The position numbers and the translations under genes were made by a program. Below, piece after piece: positions 42,797 to 51,957 of a stretch of DNA of 64,000 nt; position 1 is the stretch's first letter; each line of letters begins with the position of its first letter. Where the stretch lies: contig JAGAWT010000024.1 in the NCBI GenBank assembly GCA_018110985.1, positions 119,965-183,964 on the forward strand, given 5' to 3'. This DNA comes from Oscillospiraceae bacterium (GTDB lineage: Bacteria; Bacillota; Clostridia; Oscillospirales; Ruminococcaceae). Under the pieces are notes generated by a model. It saw only the letters and a list, made by a program, of their open reading frames with translations, did not search any database and was not told where the DNA came from.

Positions 42797-44173
42797 TCAG
42801 ATCATCTGTTCGGGATGAAAAACCTCATCAAACTTTTCTGCGGTGAGGAAGCCCAGCTCTACGCACGCTTCCTTCAAAGAAATATTATCCTTGAAGGCTT
42901 TCTTTGCCGTCTTCGCCGCATTTTCATACCCGATATAGGGATTGAGGGCAGTGACCAGCATAAGAGAATTGTGCAGATTGTGGTGCATCTTTTCCTTGTT
43001 TGCCTTTATACCCACCGCACAGTTCTTGTTGAAGGATGTGATGGATTCTGCCAGCAGTCTTGCAGACTGGAGGAAATTATAGGCGCACACGGGCATGAAC
43101 ACATTGAGCTCGAAGTTGCCCTGAGATGCAGCCATTCCCACAGCCACATCATTTCCCATGACCTGTACAGCCACCATTGTGACCTGTTCGCACTGAGTGG
43201 GATTTACCTTTCCGGGCATTATGGAAGAACCCGGCTCGTTTTCGGGGATGGTGATCTCCCCCAGACCATCTCTGGGTCCGCTGGCAAGCCAGCGAACATC
43301 ATTTGCGATCTTCATCATATCTGCCGCAAGAGCCTTGAGAGCGCCGTGGGCAAATACTATCTCGTCCTTGGATGTAAGGGCATGGAACTTGTTGGGGGCA
43401 GTCCTGAAATCCTTGCCCGTAAGCTCGGACACAGCCTGTGCCACTCTCACATCAAAGCCCTTGGGAGTATTGAGCCCGGTCCCGACGGCAGTGCCGCCCA
43501 GTGCCAGCTCCTTCAGCTCCGGAAGAGCGATTTCAAGGAGCTTCCTGTCCTTTTCAAGGGAGGATCTCCAGCCGCTTATCTCCTGTGAGAAGGAAATGGG
43601 TGTGGCATCCTGCAGATGTGTCCTTCCGGACTTTACTATACCCTCATGCTCCGCTTCAAGGCGTTTGAAGGTGGCTACCAGTTCATCTATGGCAGGCAGC
43701 ACCTTGTCCTCTATGGCTATGACAGCGGAAATGTGCATGGCAGTAGGGAAAGTGTCGTTTGAGGACTGGGACATATTGATGTCATCGTTGGGATGGAGGA
43801 GCTTTTCTCCGGCTATCTCATTTCCTCTGTTGGCAATGACCTCATTGGCATTCATGTTGGACTGGGTGCCGCTTCCGGTCTGCCATACAACGAGAGGGAA
43901 ATGATCGTTGAGGGAGCCGCTTATGACCTCGTCGCAGGCCTTGGAGATCGCCGTCAGCTTGGCATCCGTCATTTTTTCGGGGCGCAACTCATGGTTTGCG
44001 ATGGCAGCAGCCTTTTTAAGGTAGCCGAAAGCCTTGGTTATCTCCCTGGGCATGGTCTCTATACCAACGCCTATAAGGAAATTCTCATGGCTGCGCTCGG
44101 TCTGGGCTGCCCAGTATTTATCGGCAGGTACCTTTACCTCGCCCATTGAATCATGTTCTATACGATAATCCAT
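42797..44173 (-). CDS. fumC: Class II fumarate hydratase
   Basis: A 458-aa fumarase/aspartase-superfamily enzyme. Signature GSSIMPGKVNPTQCE near residue 315, GSGTQSNMNANEV near 95 and SGRTHLQDATP near 183 point to class II fumarase, which is metal-free and interconverts malate and fumarate. Start set at ATG 44173 (AAGGA 8 bases upstream); the open frame runs 13 codons higher without support. Between mdh and the Hdr genes it feeds fumarate to the reductase. Confidence 0.92.
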   Translation of the reverse strand: MDYRIEHDSMGEVKVPADKYWAAQTERSHENFLIGVGIETMPREITKAFGYLKKAAAIANHELRPEKMTDAKLTAISKACDEVISGSLNDHFPLVVWQTGSGTQSNMNANEVIANRGNEIAGEKLLHPNDDINMSQSSNDTFPTAMHISAVIAIEDKVLPAIDELVATFKRLEAEHEGIVKSGRTHLQDATPISFSQEISGWRSSLEKDRKLLEIALPELKELALGGTAVGTGLNTPKGFDVRVAQAVSELTGKDFRTAPNKFHALTSKDEIVFAHGALKALAADMMKIANDVRWLASGPRDGLGEITIPENEPGSSIMPGKVNPTQCEQVTMVAVQVMGNDVAVGMAASQGNFELNVFMPVCAYNFLQSARLLAESITSFNKNCAVGIKANKEKMHHNLHNSLMLVTALNPYIGYENAAKTAKKAFKDNISLKEACVELGFLTAEKFDEVFHPEQMI

Positions 44174-44195
44174 AAAAGCTATCCTTACCCCTCTG

Positions 44196-45137
44196 TCAGA
44201 ATTTGATCTCACTGATGACGCTCTTCAGGCAGTCGGCGCTGTGGCGGAGCTTAGCGACCTCATCATCGGTAAGAGGCACATTGAGCTTGTATTCAAGACC
44301 CTCTCTGCCCACGATGGAGAGAACGGAGAGGCAAACATCCTCTATGCCGTATTCGCCGTTGAGCATGGTGGAAACGGTGAGAGTGGTATCAACGCCGCTG
44401 AACAGGCACTTGCAGATATGGCATACGGAAATAGCGATAGCATAGAAGGTAGCACCCTTGTTGGCGATTATCTTTCCGCCGGACTTCCTTGTATACTCCT
44501 CTATTGCATCATAGTCGATCTTGGGTCTGTTCTCTGCGGGGAGGGAGTTTATGTACTCCTCGATGGGCATACTTGCCACATTTGCAAGGGACCAGGGCAC
44601 GAAGGCACTGTCGCCGTGTTCACCGAGAACATAGGCATGAACGTTCTGCTGAGAGATGTCGAACGCCTCGGAAAGACCCGTTCTGAGCCTTGATGTGTCA
44701 AGCGTGGTGCCGGAACCGATAATGTGGTTGGAGGGGAGCCCGGAGAACTTGTGGAACTGATATGTGAGGATGTCGATGGGGTTGGAAACGATTATGTAGA
44801 TGGCATCCGGCGCATATTTGGTTATCTCCGGCATGATGGTCTTTGTGATATCAACATTGATCTGAGCCAGCTCAAGCCTTGACTGACCGGCCTTTCTGGG
44901 AAGACCCGATGTAAGAATGACTACATTGGAGCCCTTTGCATCGGGATAGGAGCCTGCATATACCGATGCCGGAGAGCAGAAGGGAACACCCTGTCTGATA
45001 TCCATAGCCTCTCCCACTGCCTTGTCATTGTTGATGTCGATAAGAACGATCTCGGAAGCAATGCCGTTGACTACCATGGTGTATGCGATGGTGGAGCCGA
45101 CGCTGCCGGCACCGATAATTGTCACTTTGTTGCTCAT
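44196..45137 (-). CDS. mdh: LDH-like malate dehydrogenase
   Basis: A 313-aa lactate/malate dehydrogenase family enzyme with NAD-binding GAGSVGSTIAY, active-site LDTSRLR and GEHGDS (catalytic histidine). The specificity loop reads SGLPRKAGQSR, so the position that is glutamine in lactate dehydrogenases (residue 102, before KPGETR) is arginine, the malate/oxaloacetate hallmark. With fumC and frdAB downstream this fits oxaloacetate reduction. It is the first gene of the 11-gene operon. Automated annotation would probably call it L-lactate dehydrogenase. Confidence 0.82.
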   Translation of the reverse strand: MSNKVTIIGAGSVGSTIAYTMVVNGIASEIVLIDINNDKAVGEAMDIRQGVPFCSPASVYAGSYPDAKGSNVVILTSGLPRKAGQSRLELAQINVDITKTIMPEITKYAPDAIYIIVSNPIDILTYQFHKFSGLPSNHIIGSGTTLDTSRLRTGLSEAFDISQQNVHAYVLGEHGDSAFVPWSLANVASMPIEEYINSLPAENRPKIDYDAIEEYTRKSGGKIIANKGATFYAIAISVCHICKCLFSGVDTTLTVSTMLNGEYGIEDVCLSVLSIVGREGLEYKLNVPLTDDEVAKLRHSADCLKSVISEIKF

Positions 45138-45281
45138 AAAAACTATCCTGCTTTCTCAAAAATATTTTGCCGTCTGCCGATCTGTATGGGATGCCTGCGG
45201 AAAACCCGACCAAGCGCACCACGCAACGGCTTTTTATCCTCCGGATAAGCGACTGCCGGACTTATAAGCCCATTTAGTAAT

Positions 45282-45310
45282 ATACTATCACATTTCACCA
45301 AAAAAATCAA
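45282..45310 (-). promoter_or_regulatory. Promoter of the mdh-fum-hdr-flx-frd operon
   Basis: TTGATT (45305-45310) and TAGTAT (45282-45287) on the minus strand, 17-base spacer. The leader of about 140 nt has a CTTATCC/GGATAAG hairpin. The gap 45138-45624 contains this and the promoter of the plus-strand lipoprotein gene; the rest is AT-rich with no gene. Confidence 0.65.
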
Positions 45311-45556
45311 GCAGATTTTTATGTTGTCACCACATCGACACAATTATTTTACATTTGTTTACACCTTAAAAAATATGTCTTTGTCTAATGCGGCTCACAC
45401 ATTGTTAGCATTGATTAACTTATGTCAACCTGTAATCAAGTCACATTTATAACTTCCATTTATATGCAGGGTGTTCCCTATCATATTTTAGTAAAACTGA
45501 CCTTATTTTTCCGATAGCGGCTCTTTATTTAGGCAAATTTACAGAGGACCCATCTA

Positions 45557-45585
45557 TTGACACAGGGCGGAAAAAGATGTAAAAT
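45557..45585 (+). promoter_or_regulatory. Promoter of the lipoprotein-cysS unit
   Basis: TTGACA (45557-45562), 17 bases, TAAAAT (45580-45585). Confidence 0.75.
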
Positions 45586-45624
45586 AAAGGCTGATCGCAA
45601 CGAAAGGAGAAGCATGACGCTCAC

Positions 45625-46521
45625 ATGAACAAGAACAAGGGACTTTTAAGAAAGAGCATAGCGCTCTTGGCGCTTTTATGCGCTTTTTCCTCCTGCCGTT
45701 CCACAGGAGAAGAGAATGTGACCACCGCAGAGAGCACAACCCCCGGCACGGAGGTGGCGGAAGGCGCTTCCACAGAAGCCACCACCATCACCGACGAGGA
45801 CTACGACCCCTTCCTTGATGAAAACTACACCCAGCCCACTCTTTACACGGGAAAGGCCGTAGAAAAGGAAGAGGATCACTCCATCTACAAGTTCAACTAC
45901 ACTGCCCCCGAGGGATATGAGCTCTTTGAATACGGTCCCTCCGGCATTTATCTGGCAAACGAGAATTCTTCCATCATAGTGAAATCCCAGAACTACAAGG
46001 AGGAATTCACGGAGCTTTCCCAGTTTGCGGAATCTGCCATGGCAAACATCATCTACGGAAATATGCTCTATCAGTCGGACACCAACTACTCCGAACAGAT
46101 AAAGACCACCGTAGCGGGCTTTGATGCCATACGCTACAACTACGACATCACGACCTATATCTTCACCTTCGAGACAGATGCGGCAGGTTCCGTCGTGACC
46201 GAGGAAAACGGCAAGAAAAATACCACATCGAAAGATGTGTATTCCGAGCTTTCCGACAGGATCTATGTTTTCTACTCCGACGAGGATATGTTCTATATCA
46301 TCTGCGAGACACCCAAGGATTGCGCAGAGGAACTGGCACCCGTCTTTGATGCTTTTATAGATTCCATCTGGATAACAGCACCGGGAGAGGCCCCAAGCCA
46401 TACGCCCGCCGAGAACAGATCAGCAATGGCAGAAGAAGAGAGCCGCAGGCTCGAAGCGGCGCAAAGCGAATCTCTCGCAGCAGCGGAAGGCGAGACCGCC
46501 GAAACCACAGCCGCACCCTGA
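45625..46521 (+). CDS. Putative lipoprotein of unknown function
   Basis: A 298-aa exported protein with a lipobox (ALLCAFSSC) near residue 24, so it is probably lipid-anchored outside the membrane. A Thr/Glu-rich linker follows, then a globular region of about 190 residues with DNYDITTYIFTF-like beta-strand content and a Ser/Glu/Ala-rich tail. I recognise no family. It lies 18 bp upstream of cysS. Confidence 0.72.
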   Translation: MNKNKGLLRKSIALLALLCAFSSCRSTGEENVTTAESTTPGTEVAEGASTEATTITDEDYDPFLDENYTQPTLYTGKAVEKEEDHSIYKFNYTAPEGYELFEYGPSGIYLANENSSIIVKSQNYKEEFTELSQFAESAMANIIYGNMLYQSDTNYSEQIKTTVAGFDAIRYNYDITTYIFTFETDAAGSVVTEENGKKNTTSKDVYSELSDRIYVFYSDEDMFYIICETPKDCAEELAPVFDAFIDSIWITAPGEAPSHTPAENRSAMAEEESRRLEAAQSESLAAAEGETAETTAAP

Positions 46522-46539
46522 CCGAAAAAGAGGTAATTT

Positions 46540-47955
46540 ATGCAGCTTTACAATACTCTCACCCATCAAAAGGATGAATTCGTGCCCCGCACTCCGGGGG
46601 TAGTCAATATGTACACCTGCGGCCCCACCGTATATCACTATGCCCACATAGGCAATCTGCGCAGCTACATCTGTGAGGATATACTTGAAAAGTACCTTGC
46701 TTTCACAGGTCTCAAAGTAAACCGTGTAATGAACATCACGGATGTGGGACACCTGACCAGCGACGGCGACACAGGCGATGACAAGATGCTCAAAGGTGCC
46801 AAAAGAGAGCACAAGACCGTTATGGAGATAGCGGATTTCTATACGGATGCTTTCTTCAAGGACTGCGAAGAGCTGAACATCAGGAAGCCTGAGACCGTCA
46901 AGCCTGCCACAGGCTGTATCGACGACTTCATCAAGGTGATCTCCTCCCTTCTGGAAAAGGGTTATGCCTACGAAGCAGGAGGGAACATCTATTTTGACAC
47001 CTCCAAGCTGGATGAATACTACAAATTCGGCGATTTCACCGGCGAAGATCTGGCAGTGGCTGTCAGAGACGATGTGAGTGAGGACAGCAACAAGAAAAAC
47101 AAGACGGATTTCGTTCTGTGGTTCACCAAGTCCAAATTCGAGGATCAGGAGCTGAAATGGGAAAGCCCCTGGGGTCTGGGCTACCCCGGCTGGCATATAG
47201 AATGTTCCTGCATCAGCATGAAATATCTCGGAGAATACCTTGACATACACTGCGGCGGCGTGGACAACGCATTCCCCCACCATACCAATGAGATAGCCCA
47301 GTCCGAGGCATATCTCGGCCACAAGTGGTGCAACTGCTGGTTCCATGTCCATCACCTTAATTCCAAGGGCGGGAAAATGGCAAAGTCAAAGGGAGAGTTC
47401 CTGACCGTTTCCGTTTTGAAGGAAAAAGGCTATGACCCCATCGTATACAGGTTTTTCTGCCTGGGCTCCCATTACAGGAGATCTCTTGAATTTTCCTACG
47501 AGAACCTGGATAATGCGGCAGCAGCCTACGGCAAGATCATTTCAAAGATAGCATCCCTACTGCCCGATGCAAAGGGCGAAGCCGACAAGGCCGAAGGTGA
47601 AAAGCTGCTCGCTCCTTTCAGAGCGGCTCTCGACAACGATCTCAACACCTCCCTTGCCATAACAGCGCTCCTTGACTGCCTCAAATCGGATGCGAGCCCC
47701 TCCGCAAAGCTGTGGGCGGCTGAAAAGATGGATACTGTCCTTTCCCTTGATCTTATCGCTCACGCAAAGGCGCTTTCCGAAAAGAAGGCCGATACTTCAG
47801 AGCTTCCGCCGGAAATAGCCGATCTTGCCGAAAAGAGAAAGGCAGCCCGCAAGGAAAAGGATTTTGCACTTGCAGACAAGCTGAGGGATGAGATCATCTC
47901 TAAGGGTTATGTCGTTGAGGAAACAAGACAGGGTACCAGAATATATAAAAAATGA
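46540..47955 (+). CDS. cysS: Cysteinyl-tRNA synthetase
   Basis: A 471-aa class I synthetase that charges tRNA-Cys. The HIGH-type motif is YHYAHIGN near residue 33, zinc ligands include CGPT and WHIECSC, and the KMSKS loop is KMAKSKGEF near residue 283. C-terminal helical DALR-type domain is intact. GAGG lies upstream. Confidence 0.96.
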   Translation: MQLYNTLTHQKDEFVPRTPGVVNMYTCGPTVYHYAHIGNLRSYICEDILEKYLAFTGLKVNRVMNITDVGHLTSDGDTGDDKMLKGAKREHKTVMEIADFYTDAFFKDCEELNIRKPETVKPATGCIDDFIKVISSLLEKGYAYEAGGNIYFDTSKLDEYYKFGDFTGEDLAVAVRDDVSEDSNKKNKTDFVLWFTKSKFEDQELKWESPWGLGYPGWHIECSCISMKYLGEYLDIHCGGVDNAFPHHTNEIAQSEAYLGHKWCNCWFHVHHLNSKGGKMAKSKGEFLTVSVLKEKGYDPIVYRFFCLGSHYRRSLEFSYENLDNAAAAYGKIISKIASLLPDAKGEADKAEGEKLLAPFRAALDNDLNTSLAITALLDCLKSDASPSAKLWAAEKMDTVLSLDLIAHAKALSEKKADTSELPPEIADLAEKRKAARKEKDFALADKLRDEIISKGYVVEETRQGTRIYKK

Positions 47956-48135
47956 TTACAACTTGTAATATTTCACTATAAACCGGAGATGTATTTTGTG
48001 CAAATAGATAGTTTTTTGCTCTTTTGTACAAAAAAAGTGTAACTTGTTTGTAATCTTGTATAGCAAATATATCCAAATCCAACTGCACGTTTTAGTGCAA
48101 AATAACTATTTTTAACCAATTCACTTAAAAAATCA

Positions 48136-48164
48136 TTGACAATCGTCCTATTCGGTTGTATAGT
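48136..48164 (+). promoter_or_regulatory. Promoter of the candidate RNA and ABC transporter
   Basis: TTGACA (48136-48141), 17 bases, TATAGT (48159-48164). Transcription would begin near 48171, seven bases before the closing stem of the candidate RNA. A TGCAC/GTGCA inverted repeat (48084-48099) lies upstream. Confidence 0.75.
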
Positions 48165-48177
48165 TTTATTTAGTGAG

Positions 48178-48350
48178 AGAAAGGTCGGTATGCCACAAGG
48201 TGGGTATATCCTCCGAGCAATACGTCGGCGGATGTGCCGGAGCCGGCATTGACCACGGCCGTGCGGTATATGAGCCGCAGATCTGCAACTCGGGGCTGAG
48301 ATTAAGAGAACGTATCGGGTACAAACACGCCTGTCATGCGTTCCCTTTCT
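48178..48350 (+). ncRNA. Candidate 173-nt multi-branched structured RNA (riboswitch or small RNA)
   Basis: The ends pair over a long distance: AGAAAGG (48178-48184) with CCTTTCT (48344-48350), then GTATG (48188-48192) with CATGC (48335-48339). Inside are local hairpins CCAC/GTGG, CC-CCGA/TCGG-GG, TGCCGG/CCGGCA, GCGG/CCGC, GCAGA/TCTGC and CTC/GAG. It starts almost at the predicted transcription start and is GC-rich in an AT-rich gap (47956-48469). It matches no riboswitch consensus I know. Confidence 0.55.
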
Positions 48351-48356
48351 GCTGAA

Positions 48357-48399
48357 AGCCTTGTTTTCTGCGGGATTATGCAGTCAGGCTGTCTTGTTT
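48357..48399 (+). terminator. Possible terminator between the candidate RNA and the transporter gene
   Basis: AGCCT/AGGCT (48357-48361 with 48386-48390) enclosing CTGC/GCAG (48368-48371 with 48380-48383), followed by GTCTTGTTT. Weak, which suits a regulated terminator or partial readthrough. Confidence 0.4.
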
Positions 48400-48469
48400 A
48401 AAAGCTTATTATATTTTCCGGTCAGTGGGACTTGAGAAAATATGGTATATTTTAAGGAGGAAAAGTAAA

Positions 48470-49918
48470 ATGAAGAATGTAAAGAAGACCCTCGCTATGA
48501 TCGCTTCCATAGCAATGGCAGGTTCCGTATTCGCTGCTTGCGGCGGCGGAAACGGCGGTTCCAGCGCAGGTACTACTGCTGCTACAACAACAGCTGCTGA
48601 AGCTGCTGCCGAGACCGAAGCTGCTGCCGAGACAGAGGCTGCTGCTGAGCCTGCAGGCGACGAGGGCAAGGTACTTAACATTCAGGTATGGAATGAAGAG
48701 TTCAAGAGCCGTGTTACCGATCACTATCCCGGTTATGAGGAAGTTGATGCTACTCACGGCAAGATCGGTGATGTAGACGTTGTTTGGACCATCACTCCTT
48801 CCACAGATAACGCTTATCAGAACAACCTCGACTCCATACTTCCCGGCAACGCTGATGCTGCTGCTGACAGCAAGGTAGATATCTTCCTGGTAGAGGCTGA
48901 CTACGCTCTGAAGTATGTTGATGCTGATGTAAACGTAGCTATGAAGCTTTCCGACCTGGGCATCACTGATGCAGATCTCGGCGATCAGTATCAGTACACC
49001 AAGGACGTTGTTACCGATGCTAACGGCGACCTCCGTGGTGCTTCCTGGCAGGCTTGCTCTGCCGGCCTTATCTACAACAGAGAGATCGCTAAGGCTGTTC
49101 TCGGCTCCGATGATCCCGCTGATGTACAGGCTGCAGTTGCTGACTGGGCTACATACAACGAGACTGCTGCAAAGGTAGCTGATGCCGGCTACTACATGAC
49201 AGCAGGTTATGCTGATACTTTCCGTGTATATTCCAACAATGTTTCCGCTCCTTGGGTACAGGACGGCAAGGTTGTTATCGATCCTAACATCAAGGCTTGG
49301 GTAGACGCTACCAAGGCTCAGGTTGACGCAGGTCAGACTTCTGCTTCCGCAGACCTCTGGGGCGATGAGTGGGCTAAGGGCTTCTACAGCGGTCAGGGTA
49401 CAAAGGATGTATTCTGCTACTTCGGGCCTGCTTGGTTCTTCAACTTCTCCATGCACAGCGACGACGCTGCTTCTATCGCTGCTAACGGCGGTTGGGGCTT
49501 CACAGTTGGACCTCAGGGTCACTTCTGGGGCGGTACTTGGATCTGTGCAGCTAACGGCACCGATAACCCGACTCTCGTTAAGGATATCATCCTTACCATG
49601 ACTACCAATAAGGACGTTCTCAAGGAGATCGCTACTGCTGATTCCGACTGCGTAAACTCCAAGTCCGTTCTTGCTGACCTTGCTTCTTCCGAAGATGGTA
49701 ACATCGCTCTCCTCGGCGGTCAGAATCCCTATGCAGTTCTCGCAGAGGGCGCTGAGAAGGTTGATATGTCCAACCTCTCCATCTACGATCAGGGATGCAA
49801 CGAGGAATTCCAGGCAGCTATGAAGAACTACTTCTCCGGCGCAGGCTCCTATGAGGATGCTCTTGCTCAGTTCAACAGCGCTATCGTTGAGAAGTATCCC
49901 GAACTCACAACTGACTGA
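48470..49918 (+). CDS. ABC transporter substrate-binding lipoprotein (carbohydrate type)
   Basis: A 482-aa extracytoplasmic binding protein. The lipobox VFAAC is near residue 22, then an Ala/Thr/Glu-rich linker repeats ETEAAA, then a periplasmic-binding fold of the sugar-binding type (ELIQVWN-like start at VLNIQVWNEEF, later WGDEWAKGFYSGQG and GPAWFF). Start at ATG 48470 after AAGGAGG. Codon use is strongly skewed to GCT, GGT and GTT compared with neighbours, a sign of very high expression. The two permeases follow after a terminator. The sugar cannot be told from sequence. Confidence 0.9.
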   Translation: MKNVKKTLAMIASIAMAGSVFAACGGGNGGSSAGTTAATTTAAEAAAETEAAAETEAAAEPAGDEGKVLNIQVWNEEFKSRVTDHYPGYEEVDATHGKIGDVDVVWTITPSTDNAYQNNLDSILPGNADAAADSKVDIFLVEADYALKYVDADVNVAMKLSDLGITDADLGDQYQYTKDVVTDANGDLRGASWQACSAGLIYNREIAKAVLGSDDPADVQAAVADWATYNETAAKVADAGYYMTAGYADTFRVYSNNVSAPWVQDGKVVIDPNIKAWVDATKAQVDAGQTSASADLWGDEWAKGFYSGQGTKDVFCYFGPAWFFNFSMHSDDAASIAANGGWGFTVGPQGHFWGGTWICAANGTDNPTLVKDIILTMTTNKDVLKEIATADSDCVNSKSVLADLASSEDGNIALLGGQNPYAVLAEGAEKVDMSNLSIYDQGCNEEFQAAMKNYFSGAGSYEDALAQFNSAIVEKYPELTTD

Positions 49919-49978
49919 TAATCCGTATTCGGCTTACAGATCGTTGATTTTAGAGACTATCTGAACGTTTAAAACTAA

Positions 49979-50018
49979 AGAGAGCCCATTTCTTCAGGTG
50001 GGATGGGCTCTCTTTTTT
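49979..50018 (+). terminator. Terminator between binding protein and permeases
   Basis: An 11-bp perfect stem (49979-49989 with 50003-50013) followed by six T. Partial readthrough would give much binding protein and little permease. Confidence 0.85.
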
Positions 50019-50097
50019 AAACGCTTTTGGGGGTTTATAAAATTTTTTGTGATCGAAGTGCCGTATTTAGTGCATTGTACACAAAGGGGAGGAGAAT

Positions 50098-51054
50098 ATG
50101 CCGAACAAGGATCTGAATGTCCAGTTTACAAACAGGGGGAGATCCGGTAAAATCGACAAGTTGAACATCTGGGGTTACATTTTTTTGCTCCCGTTCACAC
50201 TTGTTTTTATCGTATTTCAGCTTATCCCTCTTGTAAACACTATTTATAACAGCTTTTTTGAAAACTATATGGCAGGTCTTAAACAAGTTGGCCCAAACTT
50301 TGTAGGACTTGCAAATTTCGGAGAATTATTTAAGAGCGGAGACCTTGTCAAGTACTTTGGCAATACGATGATAATGTGGATACTCGGCTTTATCCCGCAG
50401 ATCGTTTTGTCTTTGCTTTTGTCTTCATGGTTTACAAACCCCTCATTGAGACTTAGATTCCAACGTTTTTTCAAGACAGTTATTTATTTACCCAATCTGA
50501 TAATGGCATCGGCATTTGCCATGCTGTTCTTCACGATGTTTGATATCACAGGTCCTGTCAACGGTCTGTTCGTCAAGCTCGGCATCTTTAAAGAACCCTT
50601 TTCCTTTTTCACCAGTATCGGTGCTACAAGAGGACTGGTCGCTTTCATGAACTGCCTTATGTGGTTCGGCAATACTACCATTCTTCTTATGGCAGGTATG
50701 CTCGGTATACCGGTGGATATATTTGAAGCAGCCGATGTTGACGGAGCTACACCCACACAGGTCTTCTGGAAGATAACACTTCCCCTGCTCCGCCCCATCC
50801 TTGTTTATGTAATGGTCACTTCGCTTATCGGTGGTTTACAGATGTTCGATGTCCCCCAGATCCTCACAAACGGAAAGGGCGACCCGATGCGTACATCCAT
50901 GACCCTTATCATGTACTTGAACAAACACCTTTACAGTAAGAACTACGGTCTTGCAGGTGCACTTTCCGTTCTCCTGCTCATAATTACCGCTATTCTTTCG
51001 TTTATCGTGTTCAAGGTCACCGGTGAAGAAGAACTTAATAAGAAAGCGAGGTAA
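50098..51054 (+). CDS. ABC sugar transporter permease (MalF/UgpA type)
   Basis: A 318-aa inner-membrane subunit with about six helices, first near residues 27-50. The EAA loop that contacts the ATPase is EAADVDGATPTQVFWKITLP near residue 210. AGGGGAGGAG precedes the ATG. It is 5 bp from the second permease. No ATPase gene is nearby, so a shared MsmX-type ATPase is likely. Confidence 0.92.
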   Translation: MPNKDLNVQFTNRGRSGKIDKLNIWGYIFLLPFTLVFIVFQLIPLVNTIYNSFFENYMAGLKQVGPNFVGLANFGELFKSGDLVKYFGNTMIMWILGFIPQIVLSLLLSSWFTNPSLRLRFQRFFKTVIYLPNLIMASAFAMLFFTMFDITGPVNGLFVKLGIFKEPFSFFTSIGATRGLVAFMNCLMWFGNTTILLMAGMLGIPVDIFEAADVDGATPTQVFWKITLPLLRPILVYVMVTSLIGGLQMFDVPQILTNGKGDPMRTSMTLIMYLNKHLYSKNYGLAGALSVLLLIITAILSFIVFKVTGEEELNKKAR

Positions 51055-51059
51055 GCAGT

Positions 51060-51947
51060 ATGGCCGGTAATACAAACTCAAGTTCTGCCGATGCCGAGTT
51101 CAAGAGCGCATCCGGAACTTTAAAGGCTCGTAGAGCAGTTTGCTATGTAGTTCTTGTTATCATATCGATTCTCTGTTTGTTCTGGTTCTATATGCTGTTT
51201 ATCAACGCTACACGTTCCAACGATGAACTTGGTCAGGGATTCACGCTTCTGCCGTCTTCACATCTCGGTGAGAACCTGAAGAACATATTCAATAACGGTA
51301 CTATCCCCATTGTTTCGGGTATGGCAAACTCCGTTATCATTGCAGCACTCACAGCGCTGCTGAGCACCTATTTCTCTACCATGACGGCGTATTCGATACA
51401 AGTCTACAACTATAAAGGCAAGAAGGCTATCTTTACATTCATACTTGCTATCATGATGATACCTACACAGGTATCTGCACTGGGTTTTGTAAACCTGGTA
51501 AAGGGTATGAATCTTGAAGATAATTTCATTCCTCTTATAGTCCCCTCGATCGCTGCACCCATCACTTTCTTCTACTTAAAGCAGTATATGGCAGCAAACC
51601 TCCCTCTGTCGCTTATTGAAGCGGCACGCATCGACGGTGAACATGAGATCGGTATCTTCAACAAGATCGCACTCCCTCTGATGATACCTGCAATAGCTGT
51701 TCAGGCTATATTTACATTTGTATCGAGCTGGAACAACTACTTCACTCCTGCACTTATACTGCACGATTCAAGCAAGAAGACACTTCCTATACTTATCGCA
51801 CAGCTGAGAAATGCCGACTTCCTGAAGTTCGATATGGGTCAGGTATATGCCATGATCGCATTCTCGATCTTCCCTGTAATCGTTGTTTACCTCTTCCTTT
51901 CAAAGTATATCGTTGGCGGTGTTACTGCCGGCGGCGTAAAGGAATGA
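51060..51947 (+). CDS. ABC sugar transporter permease (MalG/UgpE type)
   Basis: A 295-aa partner permease with six predicted helices and EAA loop EAARIDGEHEIGIFNKIALP near residue 180, and a C-terminal segment ending in GGVTAGGVKE. It forms the pore together with the previous protein. Confidence 0.92.
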   Translation: MAGNTNSSSADAEFKSASGTLKARRAVCYVVLVIISILCLFWFYMLFINATRSNDELGQGFTLLPSSHLGENLKNIFNNGTIPIVSGMANSVIIAALTALLSTYFSTMTAYSIQVYNYKGKKAIFTFILAIMMIPTQVSALGFVNLVKGMNLEDNFIPLIVPSIAAPITFFYLKQYMAANLPLSLIEAARIDGEHEIGIFNKIALPLMIPAIAVQAIFTFVSSWNNYFTPALILHDSSKKTLPILIAQLRNADFLKFDMGQVYAMIAFSIFPVIVVYLFLSKYIVGGVTAGGVKE

Positions 51948-51957
51948 TTAAAAATGA

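Noticed and set aside
45311..45440. A Rex (NADH-sensing) operator upstream of mdh
   Set aside because: Some TTGT...ACAA pairs occur, but none has the right spacing and symmetry to support a call.
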